From assembly GCA_022592435.1 (NCBI GenBank), contig JABYQS010000301.1:1-33995 (forward strand): a stretch of DNA of 33,995 nt, in the 5' to 3' direction. Origin of the DNA: Cerioporus squamosus. Taxonomy: Eukaryota > Basidiomycota > Agaricomycetes > Polyporales > Polyporaceae. Of the stretch, positions 8,825 to 20,253 are shown piece by piece; position 1 is the stretch's first letter, and the number at the start of each line of letters is the position of its first letter. The translations under genes and the position numbers were made by a program. The notes below the pieces were generated by a model, which saw only the letters and a program-made list of their open reading frames with translations, was not told where the DNA came from and made no database searches.

Positions 8825-10813
8825 TTTGCGTGGGGCCGTCCGGTGCGTGTATAATCCGTTCCCTCAGCACACCAACCTAGACAGTTGCCTCGCAGGTCGT
8901 CCTCCCGTCCTCCGACCTCCATTACCGACAGCGCCTCGAGCCAAGTGATTCATGGACGACATGGTCTGTCATTGCATCTCTGGAGACCATCTGCAAGCAA
9001 GATATAATGCGCGGGCTCCGATCCCACAAGAGTACTCGCTGGCAACTTCGAAGACAGCATGGCTTCCGAGGCCCGGGTGGGCCGCTTAGATTCCATTTTG
9101 CTGCGAATGCGGATGTACTTACATGCATCCATGACAGTCACGGTATCCTCATACCCTCGTAACGGTACAAGCAGCCTCATCTCGAAATTCGCATCCACGA
9201 TGCCGCTCCTGGGCGCGACCCAGTCTACGACCAGCTACGATCGCTGTTCCATCCTTGCGGCAATGCTTTGTAGTCACAATCCATCGGCTCTCTGCTTCTC
9301 TGGTTGAGACGACCTCACTGGGTGCAGCTCGTTACGTCGGGAATGGAGCTACTTCAAGTTCGTCTACCCTCTCCTCAGCACGTTGTCTTCCCAAGGTCAC
9401 CACCGTGGCGAGACTTCGTTGCCACACACACCGTCCCTAACGCTACGAGCGGATCACCTCAAAGCCACCAAAACGCCTCATCTGTAGCACTTGTGGGGGA
9501 TTTCGCGGGACTCAGAACCACAGTCTTGGAGCAACACGTCTGTTGCCACCCGGTCAAAACCGCACCACTGGCATCGATGCCATGTACCTAGATTGTTGCT
9601 TCAAAAAGTCCGCCATCTCCGACCATGCCCCTTGGACTAGCTCTGCGGCTCTCTCCGCAATGTCCATTCCCAGACTCGGAAGTTGGCCCCGTCGTTACCG
9701 ATAATCCGCACCTCTTCTGGACTTCCAAAGACCTCGACAACGATCGCGCCGGAAACGGGGGACACATCCCTGCATACAAGCACGACCTGGGCAAGAGGGG
9801 CGGAAGCGTGGCCGCAGGCGACCCATCTTCAACACTCAAGGACGTTGCGGACTTTGCGCGCCGGCGTGGCAACCACGTCGATTTGACGTCTCCCCGGGGA
9901 CGGATGCCACGCCCCCCTACTCGGCCGTTGTTCTCCAAAACACCGTTGACGATTCAAATGTATGTCCTTCCCCGCCAGGCTGGCACCGGCATCCCCATGC
10001 GCCGCGCTCGCTGAGAGTCGCAGAGCCTGGCGGATAGCGGCTGGAACTCGAAGGAACGCGAAGATATTGGACCCTTATGCGTGGCGCGGTTCAAGATGCG
10101 CGAGCTGTTCCTGGATGTGGAAGGGAGATGTCCGCTGCTCGCATTCGGAGCACTTCTGGTGAGTGCGTTCTTCGTGTCCGTCCGTGCGTGGCATATGTTC
10201 TCATGTTCGTATATCGTGGCGGCAGGACTTCTGCTTGGTAGATGAAACCTGGTCGATGTCCCATCTATTGTATCACCATATACCACTTGCCCTTCGCAGC
10301 TTGTTCGGACCGCGTACATCCCAAGTCGCGCGCCATGGTTGCTCGGGGCAGGCTTCCGCCACAGACCCTGATCCGATGTCGGATAGAAGCGCGACTTCTC
10401 GCCGGCGGGTGCCAGTAGCCGCAAGACATCCTACCCAGGCGGACTCGTTCTATGCCTGTTCCTCCAGATAGAAATCACCAATGCAGTTGCCGAATGGATT
10501 GATGTCGATGAACTCCGCCGTCGGTGTGGCTGGGCATAGGTGCAAAGGTGTCGAAGCCGTGACTATGCTGTCCTCCTATATGTGTGTATGCCTACCAATC
10601 AAGCGTGTTGGCCGTGCTCTTCTCACCTCGGACTCAAACAGGAGGTGCGATAGACGGTAATGGCGGTCATGGCAAATTGTCCGCGTCTTGCGCGCTATAC
10701 GTATAAAGAACACCCACTGGACACCATCTACAACCGTCACCCCCAAGACCACAGCGTGCATCTTCGTGTTGAGGTCCAGCGCGTGCACCAGCCTCAGACC
10801 TGCCCCTACGGCC
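8825..10813. other. Long region without a confident gene; possible uncharacterised ORF about 9304-10150 (+)
   Basis: About 2 kb. In plus frame 1 the stretch 9304-9591, 9625-10014 and onward to about 10150 is largely open. A candidate GT-AG intron near 9570-9630 would remove the first stop in phase. A further stop at 10012 is not explained by a clean intron. No motif is recognisable, and the opening codon of the first piece is not ATG. A TATAAA at 10702-10707 at the end of the region serves the F-box gene. Confidence 0.3.
10702..10707 (+). promoter_or_regulatory. TATA box candidate for F-box/LRR-like gene
   Basis: TATAAA lies about 107 bp upstream of the ATG at 10814, a plausible core promoter distance. 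Assigned by sequence and position only. Confidence 0.5.
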
Positions 10814-12339
10814 ATGCTCGACCACGACATCCTGTACGCCATCTTCAATCACCTCGCGGTCCCTGACCGTTCGTGGTACGAGTACGAGGGCCCCGCCGTG
10901 CCAGGAAGGGAACGTTCACCACAACAACAAGACGAGGCGATTCGACGGGCTACCCTGGCGGCATGCGTTCGTGTGTGCTGTGCTTTCTTCGAGCCGGCAG
11001 CGTCCGTCCTGTGGAGGGACCTCGACGACCTTGGACTCGTCGCTGCATTCGACGCGGGCACGTCCTCCGATGCTCTGGTGAGAGTCCCAAAGTCTCCGCG
11101 TTTGACTACTGTACTTACCTATGTTTGGTGATATAGCAGCAGCCGGAGCACCGCCGTACATCCTCTCTGGAACGGCGACAACAATACGTCTCTCACATCC
11201 GAGCGATCCACCGCCCGCAGGACCCGAGTACCGGTAACCCGCCTCCTCTCAGCGCAAGTGGTGCTCGGGCGGAGACGCCATACGCTTTCGGTCTCACGAA
11301 GCTACGATGGACACAAGAGGTCCCCGGGAACACGGACCTCCTCACTCTGCTCAGTCCCCTCCTCCAATCTCTGCACATCGTCTTCTGCCATCCGGATTCC
11401 TGGCGCAGCGACAACGCGAGCGGGGACAAGGTGTTCGTCGAGACGCTCCTCGTCCAGGTTGCAGAGAGCGCCCCGAACCTGACCTACCTCCGTATCACTC
11501 GGACGAGCGGAATACCAGAATCATGGCTTGTCCCTGCACAACGGTTCGCGCGTGTGCAGACGATCGACCTCCTCGAGCCGATGCACGACGCGGTGTCCTC
11601 CGCTGCGCTCCTGCAGCCCCTGTCGACTCTCCAGCACCTGCGCACACTGAAACTGCATTTGCAAGGCACAACTTGCGACACCGCGCTCGAAGCCGCAGCT
11701 GGAGGGTTCGTCACTCTTCGTGAGCTGCACCTCTACGGCAAGTTCGCGGCGCTGCAGGACGCGACAGACCTCCTCCATCGCATCGCGTCTCCGCATCTGC
11801 GCTCTCTACGCATAGACGAGTGCGAGTGTCGCACGGACGCCTTCGCGGATAGCCTCCGTGAGCTGTGCGCCGTTCTCAAGGCGCAGTGGGCGTCCGCCCT
11901 CGAGGTCGTCGCGCTGTTCGTGTGTGCGATCGGGCACTCGGTTACGCTCGAGCGGCCGCTGACTGAGTACCTCCATCCACTCTTGCAGGTCCGCGGCGTC
12001 AGAGATGTTCGCTTGTCTCTCGCTCCCAAGAGCATCGCCGTGGCTGTTTCCGAAGCGGACCTGAGGGCGATGGCGGAGGCGTGGCCACTGCTGGAGAGGT
12101 TGCACCTGGATGGCACATTGTCCAGATCTGGCGGAGGGGTTGGTCTGCCCCACGGGATCCTTGAGCGGATGGTGCAGGCTTGCCCGCTGCTGGAGGACAT
12201 TCGTCTCCCCATCATCAAGGCAGACGGCGAGGTTGATGTGTCCGGAGTGTGGGGTCTGGTCGGTGATGCGTATGTTGGATCGTATTCATACGGAAGTTGG
12301 ACGGAGCCCTTTCTATGTCCATGCTTGTGTAGTGCATAG
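10814..12339 (+). CDS. F-box-like protein with LRR-type C-terminal region
   Basis: F-box proteins recruit substrates to SCF ubiquitin ligases; Agaricomycete genomes hold large lineage-specific families with unknown targets. Exons 10814-11077 and 11137-12339 close in phase and give 488 residues; the intron is 59 nt. The N-terminus (MLDHDILYAIFNHLAVPD, then ATLAACVRVCCAFFEPAASVLW) fits the F-box pattern of a leading helix followed by a Leu/Cys-Val-Cys core. From about residue 180 onward there are irregular leucine-rich segments (LRTLKLHLQG, LRELHLYG, LRSLRIDEC, LLERLHLDG) spaced 25-40 residues apart. The last 25 residues (GSYSYGSWTEPFLCPCLCSA) look atypical, so a late frame change or missed 3' intron is possible. 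The gene at 20254-21779 has the same two-exon layout and nearly the same length. Confidence 0.8.
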
Positions 12340-13070
12340 ATAACGTCTGCGGGCTTCCTGTGAGCCTCTGAACGCAATTCGACACATGATAACATTCTCC
12401 TTCTGAGCCTTCGAGGATTCAGGCCTCGATCCAGGATCATAAAGTACGTGCATTACGACGTGTGCGCCGTGCGGACGTGCGTAAATGACCACTACACGTT
12501 GCTCGACACCGTGTTCAGAGCTCTTCCAACTCGACTTGCAACACTTCCTGCTGCCACTACCACCGTGTCCTGCCTGGCTTTCCTCGTCGGGATGTCTTCG
12601 CTGCCTCGCTTGTCGCCCTCGGCCTTGGCTCAGCTCTACGCGACGTCCTGCGCTCTTGTCCCTTCCGACATTCAACACCGCAGAGCAAGTCGTCCGCGAG
12701 CACATCGGAAGTGAGTGGCGGAGTCGCTAATTACCCAAGATGAAAAGGACAGCTCGGACCAGCTTGCATGTCTCAGCCTGGGCTTATATACCACTTCAGA
12801 AGCCGCCGGGCGTCCTAAGCCGTCAAGGCGAGCTCGTGGTGGTCGCGGTCGACGAGAGGTGAATAGGCGCGGAGCGGAGGTGGCACGCGCGGTCACTCTC
12901 CTCCAAGTCCTCGCTCCTGCACTCGCCCTCCCTGCACGACTCGCAACACTTTTCACCGCCGTGTTCTGTTTGGCCTCTGAGCTCGTTGCGGCTACTTCGC
13001 TTGTCGCCCTCGGCCTCGGTTCAGCTCCACGCGCCGCTCTGTCCCTTCTGCCATACGCTCTCTGTCGCCA
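12340..13070. repeat. Intergenic region with diverged direct repeat
   Basis: An 18-base string (CGCTTGTCGCCCTCGGCC) occurs at 12607-12624 and again at 12998-13015, 391 bp apart. It lies inside a longer, less exact match that includes a CAACACTT-containing block at about 12540 and 12950. This looks like an old tandem duplication of a pyrimidine-rich stretch. A TATATA at 12785-12790 is a possible promoter for whatever is transcribed at 13071 onward. Confidence 0.5.
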
Positions 13071-13880
13071 TGGCCGTCCCTAGGCAAGGCTTGGTTCTGG
13101 CTGTCGACCCAGCACAAGCCTTTGCATGCGCGATATACCATCTCTCACTCTCGTTTCCCTCGTACAACCTTCCCGCCAACCGCACTTACTCTCACACTCT
13201 ACCCTTCACCTCGCCAGCCCGCTGTGCGCGTTGAGCCGGAGCCCCAGCACCCCGCCATCGAGAAGTGGACGTACTGGAACGCCTTCGACCCGGACTCTCA
13301 TGAATTCTTTGAGAACAAACATGGCCCCTACGAGGCCTTCATTGACCGCGCTGACCGCAATCACATTCCCGCTGACCGCTCAGTATTCAATACCGACCGT
13401 GGTCAAAATGGACGTCAGCAGCCCTAGCGGGGCGTCCTCCAGCGGACGCGGCTTCCCCCTGAACATCGCTGACGTGAAAATCCCGGAGAACGAGAGGAAG
13501 CAGCAGCTTCTGCGGGATAGGGACTTGTTCAGGTAAGTGGCATGCGCATCCTCGACGACTCCATTCCCCGTAACACCGCCCTTGACTCGCAAGTCGAGGC
13601 CGAGCACCGTATCCCCTCCGATGAGCGCGTCCAATACTGCATATCCCCCATGGACAGGAGGCTGCTCGCGCGGAACACGAACATCGGCCAGCAGCGAGTG
13701 TTCGTACGGGAGCACGTTCCGACCTACCTTGACCTCCTCCAGGAGGACTCGCGCACGCCCTCCCCCGAGCCAGCACCTCGTTCGCGTGCTTCCGAGCCAT
13801 CCACTGCCGCGCATCCATCCACTCCGCCCGCACAGGCTAATTCGCTCTCTGCGTCCCCTTCTCCTCCGCCCTCGGTGACA
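13071..13880 (+). other. Uncharacterised, possibly broken ORF cluster
   Basis: I do not recognise this. Three adjacent segments in changing frames have protein-like composition. The first, about 13217-13427, contains EKWTYWNAFDPDSHEFFENK; it may begin after an acceptor ending at 13216. The second, 13408-13536, starts MDVSSPSGASSSGRG and contains NIADVKIPENERKQQLLRD, ending at a consensus donor GTAAGT. The third, 13542-13880, contains RVFVREHVPTYLDLLQED followed by a Ser/Pro-rich tail. No single set of GT-AG introns joins all three in phase. It could be a real short-lived gene with indels, a pseudogene, or chance. A start at 13071 (MAVPRQG) follows a CT-rich leader. Confidence 0.3.
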
Positions 13881-15193
13881 CCGTGCCTCTACTCACGGGC
13901 GTCGTTATCCTCAGATGCGCCCGTCCGCTCACGGACCGCGGTGCGCACATGTCCGTCGCGCACGTCGTCTCGCCTTCTCTCATTCCCGCGCACCGTGTCG
14001 CTCAGGCGGGTCGCTACTCAAACGCTGCTGGGCTGGCAATCGCGACACCCCTCCTTATGCACAACCACTACGCACGCAGTGCTCCTCGTGCCTCGTTTCT
14101 GCTCGCCTCTTCCGGTCCGCTCGTCTCCCTGCGTTCTCCATCTCCATGCTACCCCTCCCTGTCGTCCGCTGCCAACCCTCAATATCTCTCTTTGCGATTC
14201 ACGTCCATGCAGTGTAGTTTTATTACAGCACGCCATATCTCAGCGCCACCCCGCCTACTGCTCTGACCCTCGTTTCTAGCTCCCAGTTATCGTGTCCCTT
14301 TAGATGCTCGCGCGCAATTGCAATCACACACGTTCGTTGTTCGCTCTCGAGCTGTGGCGTGGCGGATGTGATAGTCCGGCGATTGGGAAGACAGTCATGT
14401 CGGGCTTCCTGTCGCCTTTACAGCGGTGCTCGTCCCACATATCCCCAGGCCAGCTCAGCTCGCCTTGGACACCCCCTCCACCGGTACCACCACGTATGAC
14501 CAATACTAACCGCAGTCATGACCAGCAGTCGTCCGAGGTACAGCCAGGAAGATTTGAACTCGCCGCATCGCACAAAGCTGTGGATGAGCCGCTGAGCGAT
14601 ATACAGTTCTCGAAGGACGAAGGACAGTCGCTCCCCACCCTATGCTGCGCATGCCAGTAATCCGCTCAATCCGAGCTGTACTGATCGTTCTATCGGATCT
14701 TTAGGTCAGCAGCCCACAAGCTGTTCTATCCACATCGTTGCGCAAATATTAGGTTGAGGAAGTGAGATGTATGCTCACCCTAATCCAGTGTCTTCGCTTG
14801 AGTCCGCTGTGCATCGCACACGGGCGCGAACCTTGGGTTGGTGCTTACGTTCGTCTTCTGGACAACCGTCATCGCTGACCATCTGAATCTTTTTAGGTTG
14901 GTTCATCTGCTACTGCCCGATTGGCTGGACTCCCGTAGGCTGTCCATTGACATCTGGTGCGGTCAACTGCGAGTGGTCGTGTGTGGGGCTAGCACAGCTC
15001 TTCTATCCCCGACGACGTGATCCGGTCGAATATGGCGTTCGCACGCAGCGTGTGTAGCTCGACGGCCATCCGCGGTCGGCCTCTTCCATGTTGACCGCAC
15101 AGTCGCGCGCAATATAAGTCCTGGTTGTGCCATGGATGATATTGCAACATACTTCGACCCTTGACGACGTAAGGGTGCTCTTCTGACTTCACC
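13881..15193. other. Region without a supported gene, ending in DUF6533 gene promoter
   Basis: About 1.3 kb. The long open frames here are Ser/Arg/Pro-rich in all phases, which is what a CT-rich sequence produces by chance. A TATAAG at 15113-15118 lies about 80 bp upstream of the next gene's ATG and is its likely TATA element. Confidence 0.4.
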
Positions 15194-16935
15194 ATGTCCT
15201 CCGACGCCGACGCCGCCGCTGCTGCGACCATCTCCCTGTTTGACACCCTGTATGTTGCATCTTGATCATTGATAATGCTTGCTAACACTGCTGAACAGCT
15301 ATACAGCTGGCTACTGCGCTGTGGCAGCCTCGGGTGCGTCTAGTCCATTGTAAGCTCAGCGTCTGAGTGAATCTCACGCATTCTCTTGCCATAGTCTTCT
15401 TGTTCTATGACGCCTTCATCACATTTGATCAGGAAGTGGCATGCTTCTGGATCGCAAAGCGCCCCAGTGGAGCGTCACTCTTGTTCTTCGCAAACAAGTG
15501 GATTACCATGACATACTATGTCATGGGGTTAGTCTCAGCTGCATCTCTCCCATCGGACAAGGTGAGCAGTCTGAATTCATTCCACAGCAAATCTGACCAT
15601 TAGCAGAGGTTTGTGTATAGCTTTATGGAGTACAAAGTGTTGCAGAATGCTTATTGACATGTGCAGTTGTTCCTTGTTCATGATAGCAGTACAGGCAATG
15701 AAGACACTGCAATTTGTTCCGGGAGCAGGTAAGTCATGCCTCCAGTCCTGGCTCATAGTACCTGACACTTGCTATGAGCTTTCTCTGCCCTCCGTGCATA
15801 TGTATTGAGCAGAAGCAAGCTTCTTGGACTACTTGTCTTCTCTTTGTCTCTAGCACCAGTAGGTGCTAACCTGGTGAGTAACATCCACATTCCTTGAAGC
15901 ATATAAACCAACATTGAATGTTGATGGTCTGTCATGCAGGTTCACTACGGCTATCAGTTCTCTGGAGAGAACATTCCACCATTGGGATGCTTTGAGACAG
16001 ACAACACAACTGTTGCACTCAACATTAAGTATGGCCTGTTCAGTCTCCACATACATTGATAAGTACTGACTCTGTACAAGGCGTAGGTTGGCTAGCAATT
16101 ACAAGCAATGACACATACAGTACTCATGCTTGGAACCACACAGTTGTGATCATATCTCGAGTAACACTCATTGCTGCCGACAGTCTACTAATCTACATTA
16201 CCTGGACAAGGCTGAGTACTGGCCGCTGGGGTGCCCTGAGGGATATTCAGCGATCCAAGAGAGTCTCCCTGTCAGAAGTACTCTTTCAAGGTGGTATGTC
16301 TCTATATGCAACTTGAGGAATTCTATGAATTACTGATAGCCTGGTTCCACCCATAGGAGTCATATATTTCATGTATGTCCTACTACAAGGTGGTCAAATC
16401 ACAGATTCTGCAACACTGAGATCAGCATCCTGTTCATTCTGAATGTCCTACACCTCATCTTCACAGAAACTGCGGTAAGCAAGTCTTGCCACTCCCCAAT
16501 CTGCAAGCTAATATTCAATGCCACTTCAACAGGTGGCAACCAAAGATGGCTTTGAGAGTTATGTCACTCTATTTACCACGCCGTATGCATTTCACCATGC
16601 TGCTTGTAGTCTGTGACAGTCTACTCATAACCACTCTTCAAACATCCATTTGCAGCATCACAGCCATCCTCACTTCACGCTTCCTACTTGCTCTGCAAGA
16701 ATCAAACCAGATGGTCGTCAGACTCAACCCTGATGATCCCTTGTACTCCTCAAGGAACCAGTATGACAGCACACCGAGCTTCATCTCATCCCTGGGAGGT
16801 TTCATCAATCCGGATCCATCAGTGCAGTCCGATGATGATAGTCTGGAGTTGCAAGTCCGCTCGTATTCAGAGGCTCTTGAGGAGGGTCATACTGGGTTAC
16901 CTCAGGCTGTTGCATCCTTGTATTCCACCCCATAA
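15194..16935 (+). CDS. DUF6533-type multi-pass membrane protein
   Basis: The family is abundant in Agaricomycetes, with about seven membrane helices and no proven function. Eleven exons close in phase: 15194-15249, 15299-15333, 15395-15561, 15638-15728, 15779-15873, 15940-16028, 16121-16293, 16357-16372, 16426-16474, 16533-16582 and 16656-16935. They total 1,101 nt, or 366 residues. The DUF6533 core is clear: FLFYDAFITFDQEVACFW, then KRPSGASLLFFANKW. Later blocks typical of the family are AFSALRAYVL, a Cys-containing extracellular loop, ISRVTLIAADSLLIYITW, and SRFLLALQE just before the cytoplasmic Ser/Asp-rich tail. The ATG at 15194 has a good context (TTCACCATG). Exon 8 is only 16 nt. The acceptors ending at 15637 (AAAG) and 15778 (TGAG) are unusual but are the ones that keep frame and family sequence. 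The region is visibly more AT-rich than its neighbours. Confidence 0.85.
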
Positions 16936-17238
16936 CCTTTCACGAGTCACCATGGTACTCAGTGCCCTACAGTATACTTACCATAGTTGCTTGATGTCCA
17001 TTTTTGTCTTCCCTGACCATTCTCCCTGTCCTTGGTCCATCCTATTTCTTGGATATCTATGGGGAAGTCTTGCCCAATGCAGGGCCACATAGCAGTTTAC
17101 AGTTCCAGGTTCTCGTGTATGTATGACAGTATTTGTGCCAGACAACAGATGTAGACTCGAGATGGAAAAACATCAGGCTAAGCATGTATGCCATTGACTC
17201 GCGATCGGTGCCCAGTGAAGTGAAAAATACATAGATGT
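16936..17238. other. Intergenic between DUF6533 gene and tRNA-Val
   Basis: About 300 bases, AT-rich, holding the 3' end of the DUF6533 transcript. No gene seen. Confidence 0.5.
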
Positions 17239-17312
17239 TGAGTCGGCCCAGGTTCGAACTGAGGACCTTCTGTGTGTTAGACAGATGCGATAACCAACTA
17301 CGCCACCGACCC
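17239..17312 (-). tRNA. tRNA-Val(AAC)
   Basis: Read on the minus strand from 17312. The acceptor strand GGGTCGG pairs with CCGACTC (one G-U), with discriminator A at 17239. The anticodon stem TCTGT/ACAGA carries loop CTAACAC with anticodon AAC. The T arm has TTCGAAC. It is 74 nt, without an intron, and all stems pair. Confidence 0.95.
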
Positions 17313-17425
17313 ATGGGACTACAGACATATTATCATCTGAAGAGCGCTGGTGAATAGTCAAGATCGCGACCAACAGCCAATGAACAACAGTAATCCATAC
17401 GGGCAGTACGTGAAATAGAACAGGA

Positions 17426-18823
17426 TCATGCAGACTTGGCTGACAACTCAACAGCATGCTTGAAGGCCCCGAGAAGCGCAGTGAACTGGATCTTCTCGCT
17501 TCCTCCAGTAGAGAGGCGGTGCCTGCGATTCATATCCTGTTAGTACGCAAGCATGTCCCCAAAGCGTGTCACTCACTCCGTGGTGGCGAGGAAGTCCAAC
17601 AGGTATATACGCGCGTGAGGCTTGAAGTTGATCGTTTCGATATACTCGTACGCGCCATTGATGAGATCCGGCAAAGCCAGTCCACGATCGGTCTTGAGTG
17701 CCGAGATCACTAAACACAGCGAGTTAGGCCTCGTCTTTGGGAGATGGAAGGCATCGCTCACTATTATACGACGTCGTGAAGTCGTCCTGCAACATCGAGT
17801 TGACGATGGTCTCGATGTCGGCAGGTTGTGGATTGCCGGTGCAGTTGTAGATCTCGGCTTCTCCGGTCAGCTCGTATGCGGCGTGACAGGCCTGCAGTAC
17901 GTTCAAGGCACGCCGCATGTCTCCCTTCGAGAGCTTGAGCAGAGCCTGCTTGCCCTCTGCGGTGAGCTTTACGCTGTAGTGGGTATGAGCATATAACACC
18001 ATTTACTACGCCGGCTCAGAACACGTACCCCTCCGCTTCGATCACATTGTCTACACGCTTCTCCACCTCCGCAATGGGGAGTGGCGAGAACCGGAAGCGC
18101 GTACATCGACTTTGAATCGCCGGGATGATCTTGTTGACGTAGTTGCAGATGATGCAGAATCGGACATTCTTGGTATACTGCTCAATGACGCGTCGAAGGG
18201 CGGATTGGGCGGCGGTCGTCATCATGTCCGCCTCGTCGAGGATGATGAGCTTGTAGCCTTTCGAGAACAGCGTGCGAGTCTCTGCGAAGTTCTTGATCTG
18301 TTCACGCACAACTTCGATACCACGGTCGTCCGACGCGTTCAACTGGTCACTTAGGATGAATGCATGTCCGGCATTGTAAGAATAGGGAACGTACCTCGAG
18401 GATCTGCTTCCGGTATTCTGCACCGTATATTCGACGAGCGACCGCGAGGATCGTTGAGGTCTTTCCAGTACCGGGCGGCCCATAGAACAGCAAGTGCGGC
18501 AACCTGTTCTTCTCGATGAACTTCTCGACTGCACCACGCTCGTCAAACCACCCGAGACGCGTTCGAGAAGGCACTCACTTGTGCTCGTGATGTCATGGTG
18601 CGAGACGACGTCGTCCAGAGTTACTGGTCTGTACTTTTCCACCCTGTTCCTTTGTCATGTACTGCGCACACGGACGTGTTACTCCGCAGACGCACCATGG
18701 GAGGTTCTCGTCTTGATACGGCTCATCGTGCTGAGTGGCCTTCCCCTTGCCCTTTCCCTTCGTAGTTGTCGGCCAGTTGATGGGCTCGTTATCATCCACG
18801 CGCATTTCCTCGTCGCTATCCAT
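17426..18823 (-). CDS. RFC3: Replication factor C small subunit, yeast Rfc3 / human RFC5 type
   Basis: This is a subunit of the RFC clamp loader, which opens and loads PCNA at primer ends in the nucleus. Seven exons close in phase: 18823-18696, 18643-18579, 18528-18395, 18342-18029, 17973-17762, 17709-17577 and 17522-17426. They total 1,083 nt, or 360 residues. The RFC boxes are in order: ENLPWVEKYRP at the start of the AAA core, Walker A GPPGTGKT at 81-88, LNASDDRGI, Walker B with DEAD at 145-148, the SRC motif at 187-189, and [11 protein letters not shown]. The combination of [26 protein letters not shown] and [11 protein letters not shown] fits the Rfc3 lineage better than Rfc2 or Rfc4. 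The first 40 residues are an acidic and Gly-Lys-rich extension. The ATG at 18823 opens MDSDEEMRV. It is transcribed divergently from ubiquitin-eS31. Confidence 0.95.
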
Positions 18824-19870
<1,047 letters not shown>

Positions 19871-20253
19871 GCAGTTGTGCGCGTCTGGGTCTATGTGCTT
19901 TCTGGCTATGTATCACGCTGTACGCATATGACTGTATCATCCTCCGTGCAATGCTATATGACTGCTGCTCCGAATATTTGTGTCGATATGAGCAAGATGG
20001 CGATGGCGAACGTTCGTGCATCCACAGTCGGTAAGTCCTCGGTGACGCGGATGCCGGTGCAGCCAATCGGAGTCGCGCTTTGCCAGATTTTGAGGGCGGG
20101 CGGATGAGCGCCGAGCGTGTTTTGCGCTTGCGGGGACCGCCACGGTCAACAAAACTGTTGCGAACATGCCTCCGCTCGCTGTCACAGACATTTCACCCCA
20201 GTCCCACCTCAGCCTCTCCCTTCGCAGGCCTCAGCGCGGCCTAGGTTGTCGGC
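19871..20253. other. Intergenic between ubiquitin-eS31 and second F-box gene
   Basis: About 380 bases. No gene or RNA recognised. Contains the 3' end of the ubiquitin transcript and the promoter of the F-box gene. Confidence 0.5.

Noticed and set aside
7616..10813. Retrotransposon or DNA transposon in the gene-poor stretch
   Set aside because: No reverse transcriptase, integrase or transposase motifs, and no terminal repeats visible by eye; a dot plot would be needed to exclude LTR remnants.
14520..14600. Possible tRNA T arm (rc GTTCAAATC)
   Set aside because: No matching acceptor, D or anticodon stems on either side.
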